A stretch of DNA of 15,226 nucleotides from assembly GCA_039027055.1 (NCBI GenBank), contig JBCCLD010000062.1:1-15226 (forward strand). Reading direction: 5' to 3'. Made by a program: the position numbers and the translations under genes. The first letter of the stretch is position 1. Every line of letters begins with the position of its first letter. Shown piece after piece: positions 7,229-14,750 of this stretch. Origin of the DNA: JBCBEX01 sp039027055 (GTDB lineage: Bacteria > Bacteroidota > Rhodothermia > Rhodothermales > Rubricoccaceae). The notes under the pieces were generated by a model, which did no database searches, had not been told where the DNA came from, and saw only the letters and a program-made list of their open reading frames with translations.

Positions 7229-10200
7229 TCATGGCTCGGGAGGTACGGTAGAAGCGAGAAGAGTGGCCGTGGTGGTGGAAGTGGGGGGGAGCGCAGGCAG
7301 GCGGACGACGAACGCCGCGCCGCCGCCGGGGTCGTCCTCGACGCTGAGCGTGCCGCCGTGGCCCTGCACCACGATGTCGTAGCTCATCGATAGGCCGAGG
7401 CCGGTGCCTGAGCCGGTGGGCTTCGTGGTGAAGAACGGCTCGAAGATGCGCGCGCGCAACGTCGGCGAGACGCCCAGGCCGTTGTCGGCGATGCGGATGG
7501 CGAGGTGTTCCCCTTCGCGCTCGGTCGAGACACGTACCCTGGGCGCGAAGGTGGCGCCCCGGTGGGTGGCCGCGTCCGCGACGGCATCAAAGGCGTTGCC
7601 GACGAGATTGACGACGACGCGCCCGATCTCCTGCGGGACGACGTCCACGGAGCCGACGGCGGGGTCGTACGCCTCGTCGAGCATAACCTGGAAGCCGGGG
7701 CGTCCTGATTCGGGCATCCGCGCGCGGCGGCCGTGGTAGGCCAGCCCGGCGTGCTCCGCCACGAGCGCGTTGAGGTCGACGGTCTCGCGCTCGGTGTGAC
7801 CCTGCCGAGCGTGGGCCATCATCGCGCGGATGATGCCATCGGCGCGGCGGCCGTGCTGGAGGATCGACTCGGAGGTCTGCCGGAGGTCGGCGACGATGGC
7901 CGCGGCCTCGGCGTTCGGCTGCTCAAGTTGCGATGGCGTCTCAGGCGTTGACGCGCCCTGCTGGAGCGCGGCGTCGAGGTCGTCGGCGAGGTCCAGGTTC
8001 ACCTCGGCGAAGTTGGTGATGAAGTTGAGCGGGTTCTTGATCTCGTGGGCGATGCCCGCGGTGAGCGCGCCGAGCGAGGCGAGCTTCTCCTGTTCCACGA
8101 GGCGGTCCTTGGCCTGGCGCAGGTCGTGGTAGGCCGCCTCGATCTCGCGGGCGTGGGCGCGCTCCTTCTCGCGCTGCCGCTCCCGGACGCGCGCCAGTAG
8201 CCTCCGCCGCTGAATCCGGTCTACGAGGACGACGACCGCCACGAGCAGCGCGGCGTAGGCAAGGTAGGCGAATGCTGAGCGCCACCACGGCGGCTGGATC
8301 GTCAGGCGCAGTGCGCGGGCGTCGTCGCTCCAGACGCCATCCGCATTGGACGCCTGCACACGAAAGGTATAGGACCCGGCGGGCAGGTTGGTGTAGGTCG
8401 CCGAGCGCTGCGTCGTCGGCTCGCTCCAGCCGTCCGTACTATCCCCGTCATTCCCACCTCCATCATCGAAGCCGTCGAGGCGGATGCGGTAGCGGTTGCG
8501 CGCGGGGTCCTTGAAGTGTAGCCCCACGTAGTCGATGCCGACGGTGCGCTGGCGGTAGGGGAGCGTGAGGGCGGTCGTCTCGGCGAGCGGCTGGCGCAGC
8601 GGGCCGTCGTCGGTGACGCGCAGCGGCTCGTTGGCGGCGCGGAGGCCGGTCAGCACGACTTCCGGCGGCAGGGCGTTGTAGGCGATGGCCTCGGGGGCGA
8701 ACCACGTGATGCCGTTGATCCCGCCGAAGAAGAAGCGCCCCGTGTCGGTGTCGGCGTGGATCGCGTACTGGTTGAATTCCATTTCCTGCACGCCGCTCGC
8801 GGGACCGAAGCGCCGGAACGTGAGCGCGCCGACGCCCGCCGTGCCTGCCTGCTCACCGTCGATGGTGAGGCGGGCGAGGCCGCGGTTGGTGCTCATCCAG
8901 AGCCGCCCCGCGCGGTCTTCCACGAGGCCGTAGATCGCGTTGTCGGGCAGTTCGCTGTTCGCCGTCGTGAAGTGCGTGACGGCGCCCGTCGCGAGGTCGA
9001 GGCGGTCGAGACCGCCGCCGAGCGCGCCGAGCCAGAGGACGCCCGGTTCGGTGCGGCGTTCGAGGAGCGCGCTGATCGTCCCCGAGGTGACCGTTGCGGG
9101 GTCAGCCGGGTCGTGGAGGTGGTGCGTGAATGTGCCTCCGCTCACGTCGAGTCGGCTCACCCCGCGCTCATGGCCCACCCAAAGCGCGTCATCCGTTGTC
9201 TGCCACAGCGACGACACCCAGTTGTCGGCGAGGCTCGCAGGATCATCGGGGTCGTGCGTGTAGACCTGCTCGACGGCCTGCGTCTCGGCATCAACGCGCA
9301 CGAGGCCACCCTCCGTGCCGACCCATAGTGTCCTGACGTCGTTCCGGTCGAGGCGCAGCGTGAGCGTGTTGTCGTCCGGCAGGCCGTCGGCCGTCGTGAC
9401 GTGCCTGAACGTGCCGGTGGCGCGGTCGAGCCGGTCGAGGCCGTTGGTGGTGGCGATCCAAAGCGCCCCGTCGCGCGTCTCGACGAAGTCGTTGGGCTCG
9501 CCGGAAGGCCGATCTGCAGCAAGCGGGGCGAAGCGCGGCGTGGCTTGCCATACGCGCACGTCGGTGGGCCGCCCGTCGTCGTCCACGGCGATGCGGTGCA
9601 TCAGCCGCCCCGAGGTGCCCGCCCAGAGCGCGCCGTCGCGGGTGACGTGCAGGCCCCACACGTCGGCGTTGCGAAGGCCGAGGCGCGACGGGGTCGCCTG
9701 TCCGACGTAGCGCACGCCGCCTGTGCTGGGGTCGAAGCGGTTGAGGCCGCCGCCATCGGAGCCGACCCAGACCATGCCGAAGCGGTCCACGAAGACGGTG
9801 CTCCCCGCGAAGCGGACGAGGCCGTCGGGGGCGTCCGGACGCACGGGGTAGCGCGTGAACGTCTGCGTGCGCGTGTCGAACCGCGCCAGGCCCTGCCCGG
9901 CAATCGGCACCCAGAGCACGGCCGCGTCGTGCGGATCGGTGGCCACGCGGCGGACGGTGTTGCGCGCGGGGCCCACGCTCGGGTTCGGTCGGAAGCGCTC
10001 GGCCGAGCCCGTCCACGTATCGAAGCGCAGCAGGCCGTCGCCGGAGCCGACCCACCAGACGCGCGCGTCGGTCGCGTCGGGGGTGACAGCATAGACGCGG
10101 TCCGAGAGGGTGGGCTCGCCGCGGTCCGAGCGGAGGAAGTGGGTGAAGCGCTCGCCTTCGTCCATCGAGCCGAGGCGGTGGAGGCCGTTGAAGGTGCTCA

Positions 10201-10822
10201 CCCAGAGGTGCCCTGCGTCGTCCTCGTGGAGCGCCGTCACGTAGGCGTCGCCGAGGCTGGTCGGGTCGGCGGGGTCGTGCGTGAAGCGGGTGAAGCGCCC
10301 GCCGTCGTCCATCGAGTCCAGCCGCAGCAAGCCCGCGCTGCCGCCCACCCAGAGCGTCCCGTCGCGCGTGCGCAGCACCGCATTCACGACGCCGTCGGGC
10401 AGGCTCGCCGGCTCGTCCGCGACGGGGCCGAGGCAGGTGAAGGCGTCCGTGCGGCGGTCGAGGCGGCAGACGCGCGCGTAGGTGGTGCCCACCCACAGGC
10501 TGCCGTCGGGGTCCTCGAAGAGCGTGCGCACGACCTCGTCGGCGAGCGAGGTGGCGTCGAACGGGGTGGGGCGGTAGACGCGGAAGCCGTAGCCGTCGTA
10601 GCGGTTGAGCCCCGCGTCAGTCGCGATCCAGAGGAAGCCCTGCCGGTCCTGCAGGACGTCGTTGATGTCGCCTTGCGAAAGGCCATCGTCCACCGTGAGC
10701 CGCTCGAAGCGCAGCGGCGCACCCCCGGCGAGCCGACTGGGCTGCGCGGGCGCGTCCGGGGCCAGCACCGCACCGACGAGCAGCGTGACGAGCAGCGGTA
10801 GCTGCCTGGGAGACAGACACAT
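7229..10822 (-). CDS. Membrane sensor histidine kinase: 14-blade propeller, Y_Y_Y, TM, HisKA, HATPase
   Basis: 1197 aa. The start at 10822 gives a convincing signal peptide (MCLSPRQLPLLVTLLVGAVL, then APDAPAQ). I count 14 propeller repeats (about residues 45-715, for example DGLSQGDINDVLQDRQGFLW and DGTLWVGGSAGLLRLD), suggesting two seven-bladed propellers in the periplasm. A Y_Y_Y domain follows (about 775-842, with an unusual GGGNDGDSTDG insertion), then one membrane helix (about 848-868), a basic coiled coil, and the kinase core with His926 (bases 8045-8047). The ATP-binding domain shows N-box NLVGNAFDAV near 1075, IADNGLGV near 1112 and GSGTGLGLS near 1140. Family knowledge: such sensors often detect polymers or their breakdown products and signal through DNA-binding partners. 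Here no receiver or AraC domain is attached and the ligand is unknown. It is a paralogue of the next kinase, which adds GAF domains. Confidence 0.95.
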   Translation of the reverse strand: MCLSPRQLPLLVTLLVGAVLAPDAPAQPSRLAGGAPLRFERLTVDDGLSQGDINDVLQDRQGFLWIATDAGLNRYDGYGFRVYRPTPFDATSLADEVVRTLFEDPDGSLWVGTTYARVCRLDRRTDAFTCLGPVADEPASLPDGVVNAVLRTRDGTLWVGGSAGLLRLDSMDDGGRFTRFTHDPADPTSLGDAYVTALHEDDAGHLWVSTFNGLHRLGSMDEGERFTHFLRSDRGEPTLSDRVYAVTPDATDARVWWVGSGDGLLRFDTWTGSAERFRPNPSVGPARNTVRRVATDPHDAAVLWVPIAGQGLARFDTRTQTFTRYPVRPDAPDGLVRFAGSTVFVDRFGMVWVGSDGGGLNRFDPSTGGVRYVGQATPSRLGLRNADVWGLHVTRDGALWAGTSGRLMHRIAVDDDGRPTDVRVWQATPRFAPLAADRPSGEPNDFVETRDGALWIATTNGLDRLDRATGTFRHVTTADGLPDDNTLTLRLDRNDVRTLWVGTEGGLVRVDAETQAVEQVYTHDPDDPASLADNWVSSLWQTTDDALWVGHERGVSRLDVSGGTFTHHLHDPADPATVTSGTISALLERRTEPGVLWLGALGGGLDRLDLATGAVTHFTTANSELPDNAIYGLVEDRAGRLWMSTNRGLARLTIDGEQAGTAGVGALTFRRFGPASGVQEMEFNQYAIHADTDTGRFFFGGINGITWFAPEAIAYNALPPEVVLTGLRAANEPLRVTDDGPLRQPLAETTALTLPYRQRTVGIDYVGLHFKDPARNRYRIRLDGFDDGGGNDGDSTDGWSEPTTQRSATYTNLPAGSYTFRVQASNADGVWSDDARALRLTIQPPWWRSAFAYLAYAALLVAVVVLVDRIQRRRLLARVRERQREKERAHAREIEAAYHDLRQAKDRLVEQEKLASLGALTAGIAHEIKNPLNFITNFAEVNLDLADDLDAALQQGASTPETPSQLEQPNAEAAAIVADLRQTSESILQHGRRADGIIRAMMAHARQGHTERETVDLNALVAEHAGLAYHGRRARMPESGRPGFQVMLDEAYDPAVGSVDVVPQEIGRVVVNLVGNAFDAVADAATHRGATFAPRVRVSTEREGEHLAIRIADNGLGVSPTLRARIFEPFFTTKPTGSGTGLGLSMSYDIVVQGHGGTLSVEDDPGGGAAFVVRLPALPPTSTTTATLLASTVPPEP

Positions 10823-10850
10823 AGGCGCGGGGAGGCTGGGGCAATGCCGA

Positions 10851-10856
10851 AGTATA
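10851..10856 (-). promoter_or_regulatory. Possible -10 element for the 1197-aa kinase gene
   Basis: On the minus strand TATACT lies 28 bp before the ATG, in an otherwise very GC-rich gap. No good TTGACA is found at 17 bp. The Bacteroidota -10 pattern TAnnTTTG is only partly met (TATACTTC). No Shine-Dalgarno sequence stands before the ATG. Confidence 0.35.
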
Positions 10857-10908
10857 GCGCTCCGCCGCGACTACGCGGGGATATCCAGAAAGGTGCGCCA
10901 AGCAACCG

Positions 10909-10922
10909 AGCCTGGCCAGGCT
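10909..10922. terminator. Perfect palindrome after the last pilin-like gene
   Basis: AGCCTGGCCAGGCT lies 8 bp after the stop of the 377-aa protein. As a hairpin it has a 5-bp stem with a GGCC loop and no T run, so it is a weak terminator at best. Its central symmetry would equally suit an operator upstream of the kinase gene. Confidence 0.3.
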
Positions 10923-10929
10923 GCTCAGA

Positions 10930-12063
10930 CTACGAGCACGGGACGGTCGCCGTCACACCGTTGTAGAAGATGGAGTCGTGCCCACCCGTGCGCGAATAGA
11001 CCGTAGCCTCTACGTTCGAGACGGAGCCCGGCACGTCCTGCAGGACCATCTCAAAGAGGGCCGCTTGCTTGCCCCGGTTGGCATCGGGGGTGCAGAACGA
11101 TTCGTAGACTTCGCCTGCGCGTGCTTCCATGCAGAGTAGCCGGCCGTCGTCGGTGGTATCGCCAAGGGAATACGTCACCGTGACAGGGCGAGGCTCGGTG
11201 CCGACCGGGATGGGAAGGTCCACGGTGACTTCCTGGGTGCGCCCGACCCACACGTCTCGCTCGACGATGCCGCCGCTCTGTGCGTAGCCCTCGCGGTAGC
11301 GCAACGCATAGACGGCAAACGAGCGGGCGTGTCCGCTCCATCCGTCTTGCGTGATGACGGGCTCGATGGTCACCGAACTGGCAGGCTCTAACTCGGTCGT
11401 GAACCAGTCGCCGCTGTCATCGTGCGCAGACGGCTCATCGAGATCGATGGTCTGGCCCGAGGAGGTGGTGAAGCGGAAATATTCGAAGCGGCCATGGTTG
11501 TCTCCCTTGACCGACGCCTGGGCGGTGAGGCCGAGCACGTTTTCAGGGTTCGGAATGTCGATGGTGGCGTCGTTGTTGGTACGGCCGTACGTCCCGATGC
11601 CCACGGTGTAGAGGTCGACGAACCGATTGGCCGCGCACCCGAAGTCCCACGTCGGCGTGAGGAGCTCGGGCATCATCGGCGGCAAAAATGCGGCAAACAC
11701 CGCGCTGAGGTCGAACAGGCCTTCGGTGGTGTGAGTCTCGGCGCCGACGGTCCCCGTCACCCGCAAGAGGGCCGTCTCGGCGTCGACCTCAAACGCTTCC
11801 GCGTTCCACACGCCGCCCTGGAACGGGCGATCGGCGCTGATGGCATTCACGGCCGCGATAGCCCCGTCGAGGGTGCCGTCGCTCTTCTCCGCCGTCCGGA
11901 ACGCGACGTCGTACCCCGATCGCGCAATCTCGCGCGCGGTCACGTCGTTGCCGAAGCCGGCCTGGTCGTGGCTGACAGACAGGATTGTCTGCAGCGTGTT
12001 CGACGAGCCTAGGGCTACGAAGAGGGAACTGGCTAGAGCAGCGATCAGAAGGCCGCGTCCCAT
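10930..12063 (-). CDS. Pilin-like exported protein, paralogue of the upstream 375-aa protein
   Basis: The start was set at the MGRGLL methionine (12063), because the paralogue begins there exactly; an ATG at 12117 adds 18 residues without similarity. This gives 377 aa. One hydrophobic helix (about residues 4-18) is followed by a long helical stretch with NDVTAREIARSGYDVAF, a pattern like the PilX/GspK-type N-terminal helix. The body is polar and rich in beta-type sequence. Blocks shared with the paralogue include DRPFQGGVWNAEAFEVDA, TTEGL, GIGTYG, ANRGxQAA and VEATV. A cysteine in the middle (DFGCAANRF) and one at the C-terminus (TVPCS) match cysteines in the paralogue, so a disulfide is possible. 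The residue matching Glu8 of the paralogue is Ala, so no prepilin glutamate is present. I do not recognise a named family; a minor pilin, pseudopilin or surface protein is an inference. Confidence 0.85.
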   Translation of the reverse strand: MGRGLLIAALASSLFVALGSSNTLQTILSVSHDQAGFGNDVTAREIARSGYDVAFRTAEKSDGTLDGAIAAVNAISADRPFQGGVWNAEAFEVDAETALLRVTGTVGAETHTTEGLFDLSAVFAAFLPPMMPELLTPTWDFGCAANRFVDLYTVGIGTYGRTNNDATIDIPNPENVLGLTAQASVKGDNHGRFEYFRFTTSSGQTIDLDEPSAHDDSGDWFTTELEPASSVTIEPVITQDGWSGHARSFAVYALRYREGYAQSGGIVERDVWVGRTQEVTVDLPIPVGTEPRPVTVTYSLGDTTDDGRLLCMEARAGEVYESFCTPDANRGKQAALFEMVLQDVPGSVSNVEATVYSRTGGHDSIFYNGVTATVPCS

Positions 12064-12182
12064 AGGTTTGGGGAGCGAGAGGGTTTGGGGTTCGTTACGG
12101 GTGGCGCTAGTGCACACTCAAGGAGTCTTCTGCGCGTTCGGCCTTGGACGTGACAGGGTAGCTGATTCGGTCAACCACCCCT

Positions 12183-12207
12183 GTCCCCTCCTATCCAGGA
12201 GGGGGAC
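12183..12207. repeat. Strong hairpin between the two paralogous genes (GTCCCCTCCT / AGGAGGGGGAC)
   Basis: Ten- and eleven-base arms pair around an ATCC loop with one bulged base. Any T run on the minus strand is absent, so it is a poor intrinsic terminator. Read on the plus strand it translates as CPLLSRRG, typical of dispersed palindromic intergenic repeats. It lies in the 202-bp gap between the paralogues and could reduce or separate expression of the distal copy. Nothing else is clear in this gap. Confidence 0.65.
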
Positions 12208-12265
12208 TGCATTAGCAGCTTCCATACATGGCTTCAGATAACGCAAAAGACCGGTTGTCCATGCA

Positions 12266-13393
12266 CTAGGGCAGGCACCTGGCGCTGGCGGTGACGCCCT
12301 GGTAGAACAGCGACTCGCCCTGCGTCCGCACGGTCGCCTCTACGGTCGTCACATGGCCAGGCACGTTGCGGAGAACCAGCTCGTGTTGGGCAGCCTGCGC
12401 GCCCCTGTTGGCATCGCTCGTCGAGAGGGCAGCGGTGACCGAGCCAGCCTGGGCGCTCATCTCCCACCAGCGGCCGCCGCTCGTGTCGCCGAGGGCGAAG
12501 GTCAGCGTCACATTGCGGTGGGCCGGAGCGGATGGAATCTCAAGAGTCCTGGTCACCTCGGGCAACGGGCCCGACCAAACATCAAGCTCAACGAGGCCAC
12601 CTCCCTGGCTGAACCCGGGCTTGTTGCGCGTGACAAACAGCGTAAACGAGCGGGGTCCGTACTGGTCGTACGGACGGATCACGGTCGGCGTCACCGTCAC
12701 GCTGGTGGCCGGTCCGAAGTCCACGTTGTAGAACCAGTTGCCGACGTCGTCGGTGGTCGGGGCCGTGGGCGTGGCTGTCTGTCCGTTGTCGGTCTCGAAG
12801 TCCATCTGCGGGACGTTGCCATACTGGCCGAACTTGACAGTCGCCTGCGCCATAATGCCGACGACGGAGCGTGGATCTGGAATGGTCAGCGTGGCGCTGG
12901 GCATGTAGGAGCCGTAGGTGCCGATGCCCATTGTGTACATCTCCACGAAGCGGCTCGCAGAGCAGTCGTAGCTCCAGTCGTCAGGACGCGTCGTGGGGAT
13001 GGGGTGAGGCAGCGGCGTGAGCACGGTCGCGTCGTAGAGGCCCTCGGTGGTGCGCGCCTCGCCGTTGACCTCGCCGGTAACGCGGATGAGCGCCGTGCGC
13101 GCGTCGACTTCGAACGCCTCGGCGTTCCACACGCCGCCCTGGAAGGGGCGGTCGGCATTGATGGCGTTCACCGCGACGATAGCATCGGCCAGCGCGCCAC
13201 CGGCACCCTGGCCACGCTCCGCCTCACGGAAGGCCACCTCGAAGCCCGACCGGGCGATCTCGCGCGCGGTCACGTCGTTGCCGAACGTCGCCTGGTCGCC
13301 GCTGACGGCAAGCGTCGTCTGGGCCGAGCGGTTCGCAGAAAAGGCGAGCGCGAGCGAGGTGGCGAGGGCTTCTACGAGGAGGCCGCGTCCCAT
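12266..13393 (-). CDS. Pilin-like exported protein (PilX/GspK-like N-terminus), 375 aa
   Basis: It begins MGRGLLVEALATSLALAF, reminiscent of the prepilin pattern RGxTLIEALxxLA, but the Glu is at +4 if cleavage follows Gly4. The helix continues with NDVTAREIARSGFEVAF and an alternating beta-rich body. Exactly two cysteines are present, in YDCSASRF and near the C-terminus (SARCLP); both are kept in the downstream paralogue, suggesting a disulfide in an oxidising compartment. The start lies 19 bp after the stop of the PilW-like gene, so the two are co-transcribed. There is no Shine-Dalgarno sequence. I recognise no named family. Alternatives are a single-pass inner-membrane protein with a periplasmic domain, or a component of an unconventional type IV filament or secretion apparatus. 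Confidence 0.87.
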   Translation of the reverse strand: MGRGLLVEALATSLALAFSANRSAQTTLAVSGDQATFGNDVTAREIARSGFEVAFREAERGQGAGGALADAIVAVNAINADRPFQGGVWNAEAFEVDARTALIRVTGEVNGEARTTEGLYDATVLTPLPHPIPTTRPDDWSYDCSASRFVEMYTMGIGTYGSYMPSATLTIPDPRSVVGIMAQATVKFGQYGNVPQMDFETDNGQTATPTAPTTDDVGNWFYNVDFGPATSVTVTPTVIRPYDQYGPRSFTLFVTRNKPGFSQGGGLVELDVWSGPLPEVTRTLEIPSAPAHRNVTLTFALGDTSGGRWWEMSAQAGSVTAALSTSDANRGAQAAQHELVLRNVPGHVTTVEATVRTQGESLFYQGVTASARCLP

Positions 13394-13412
13394 GGCAGAA
13401 GGAGGCGTTGGA

Positions 13413-14036
13413 TTAGACGGGGTGGATGCGGAAGACCGCGCTCCAGTTCAGTTCCGAAAGGAGGAGGTCGTCGCGCAGGAGCGGTGGGACGAGCGAGAAG
13501 GCGACTTCGACAAACGCGGCGTCCGCTTCGGATGCGGTGGGCGCGCCCGCGTCGTCCTGGAGGCCGATGCGGAAGTGCGAGAGCGAGGCCGGACTGGCTC
13601 CGGCCTCGGCCCACGCGCTGCCGTTGATGCGTTCGGTGCGGCGCACCTCGTAGAGCTGCGTGGTCGTGCCGTCCTCGTTGGAGACGGTGGTGGTCGGGCT
13701 GAGCGTGAGGCGGATGTCGTGGGTCCGCGGCGTGGCAGGCGTGGTGCTCGTGTCGTAGCTGCGGCGCACGAACGTGAACTGGGTCGTGCAGTCCGTGCCG
13801 TTGCAGGTGCCCATCGAAGGGGGCGTCAGGCGCACGTCGCCGTCGGGCAAGCCCATGCCGACCGTGCTGAGGTCTTCCTCGAGCCACGTCGAGAAGGCAA
13901 TGGCCTGGTCCTTGGCGACGGCCAATGCCGTCATGCGCTGGTCTTCCTGGGAGGAACGTGCCACCGTGCCAAGCAGGAGCAGCGCCGCGATGGACCCGGC
14001 GATGATGGCCGCTGCGTGATCGAGGAGGACGTGCAT
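13413..14036 (-). CDS. PilW/GspJ-like membrane-anchored protein, 207 aa
   Basis: One N-terminal hydrophobic helix (about residues 8-25, AAIIAGSIAALLLLGTVA) is preceded by a short MHVLLDH segment. It is followed by an amphipathic helix whose AIAFSTWLEEDLSTVGMGLP recalls the PilW/GspJ pattern, in which a helix leads to a DL...AG(Y/M) turn. The body is mostly beta (FTFVRRSYD, HDIRLTLSP, LYEVRRTERING), with a close cysteine pair in GTCNGTDC. There is no Gly-Phe/Met cleavage site and no Glu5. Spacing is 48 bp after the preceding gene and 19 bp before the next, which supports an operon. The assignment to the minor-pilin class rests on layout and this short pattern only. Confidence 0.85.
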   Translation of the reverse strand: MHVLLDHAAAIIAGSIAALLLLGTVARSSQEDQRMTALAVAKDQAIAFSTWLEEDLSTVGMGLPDGDVRLTPPSMGTCNGTDCTTQFTFVRRSYDTSTTPATPRTHDIRLTLSPTTTVSNEDGTTTQLYEVRRTERINGSAWAEAGASPASLSHFRIGLQDDAGAPTASEADAAFVEVAFSLVPPLLRDDLLLSELNWSAVFRIHPV

Positions 14037-14084
14037 GTGTTGGGAGGGCGGCGGCGGTTCGAGGAGGTTCGGGGGCGAAGGGGG

Positions 14085-14717
14085 CTACATGCCGGCCATG
14101 CGGCGGGCGCGCTCTTCGCGGTAGGACAGCACGCGGGACATCTCCACGAGGAGCACGTCCTGCTGGTCGCCGAGCTGCGGGACGCGGACGCGGACGGTGA
14201 GGCGCTTCTGCTCGCTGCGCTGGGCGGCGTCGAGCGTGCTGTTGCCGTTGTAGCGGCGCACGTACTCGACCTGGGTGTTCACTTCGAGATCGACGACGTC
14301 GCCGTTGGCAAGCGTCGACGAGACAGGCTTCCACTCATCCGCGCCGAGCGCGAGGTCGTCGAGGTCGTCGCAGAAGCCGTATGTGTAGATGGGTGAATCG
14401 AGCGAGCAGGGGTTCGCGTTGCCGTTGTGGTCGCCGTGTTCGTCGTCTTGGTTCATCGATTCGCCAAAGGACGACGCCATCGAGAACTGGCCCGCGCCGC
14501 CAGGAAGGCCTTGGCTCTGCACCATCGCAGGCGACGTACGCTCGTCGAAGGAGCGGGAGGCAGCATATTCGATCACCTTGAGCGCGGCCCCCGAGGCGAT
14601 CAACTGCATTTCCTCGTAGACCACACGTTGCTGGTTGTAGCGCTCGTTGTTCGCTTGACGCACCGTTAGCAACCCGGCGAGCGAGAGGGTGATGACGACG
14701 AAAAGGGACTGGGCCAT
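14085..14717 (-). CDS. Pilin-like membrane-anchored protein, first gene of the operon, 210 aa
   Basis: It starts MAQSLFVVITLSLAGLLTV, a hydrophobic helix at the very N-terminus, followed by a long polar helix (RYNQQRVVYEEMQLIASGAALKVIEYAAS, given here in outline only). This is the layout of type IV pilin-like proteins without a cleavable leader or Glu5. The body has an acidic, Asn/Gly-rich loop (DDEHGDHNGNANPCS), which might bind metal, a cysteine pair about 15 residues apart, and a beta-rich C-terminal half (LEVNTQVEYVRRY, RLTVRVRVPQLG). It ends with a basic tail EERARRMAGM. It is the first of four similar genes. I recognise no named family; PilV/GspI-like is a guess from position and size. 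Confidence 0.85.
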   Translation of the reverse strand: MAQSLFVVITLSLAGLLTVRQANNERYNQQRVVYEEMQLIASGAALKVIEYAASRSFDERTSPAMVQSQGLPGGAGQFSMASSFGESMNQDDEHGDHNGNANPCSLDSPIYTYGFCDDLDDLALGADEWKPVSSTLANGDVVDLEVNTQVEYVRRYNGNSTLDAAQRSEQKRLTVRVRVPQLGDQQDVLLVEMSRVLSYREERARRMAGM

Positions 14718-14750
14718 GGGAAAGGGGAGTGCGAGGCTGTGCCCGATTCC

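Noticed and set aside
6900..7232. N-terminal extension of the second propeller kinase to ATG 7232
   Set aside because: The added residues include CHPERRSEGPKSRD, a known translation of intergenic repeats, and they would place the signal peptide about 110 residues inside the protein.
1809..7232. Hybrid two-component system of the Bacteroides polysaccharide-utilisation type
   Set aside because: The propeller plus Y_Y_Y sensor fits, but the protein ends right after the HATPase domain, with no receiver or AraC-type domain, and no SusC/SusD or glycosidase gene is in the window.
9401..10801. 466-codon plus-strand ORF
   Set aside because: Antisense to the propeller repeats of the 1197-aa kinase. 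Its repeated EAVEA/RVG pattern mirrors the propeller periodicity and shows no independent protein features.
12353..13627. 424-codon plus-strand ORF, and the similar 13047-14396 frame
   Set aside because: Both are antisense to the paired pilin-like genes, rich in Arg/Gly/Ala, and cross real gene boundaries.
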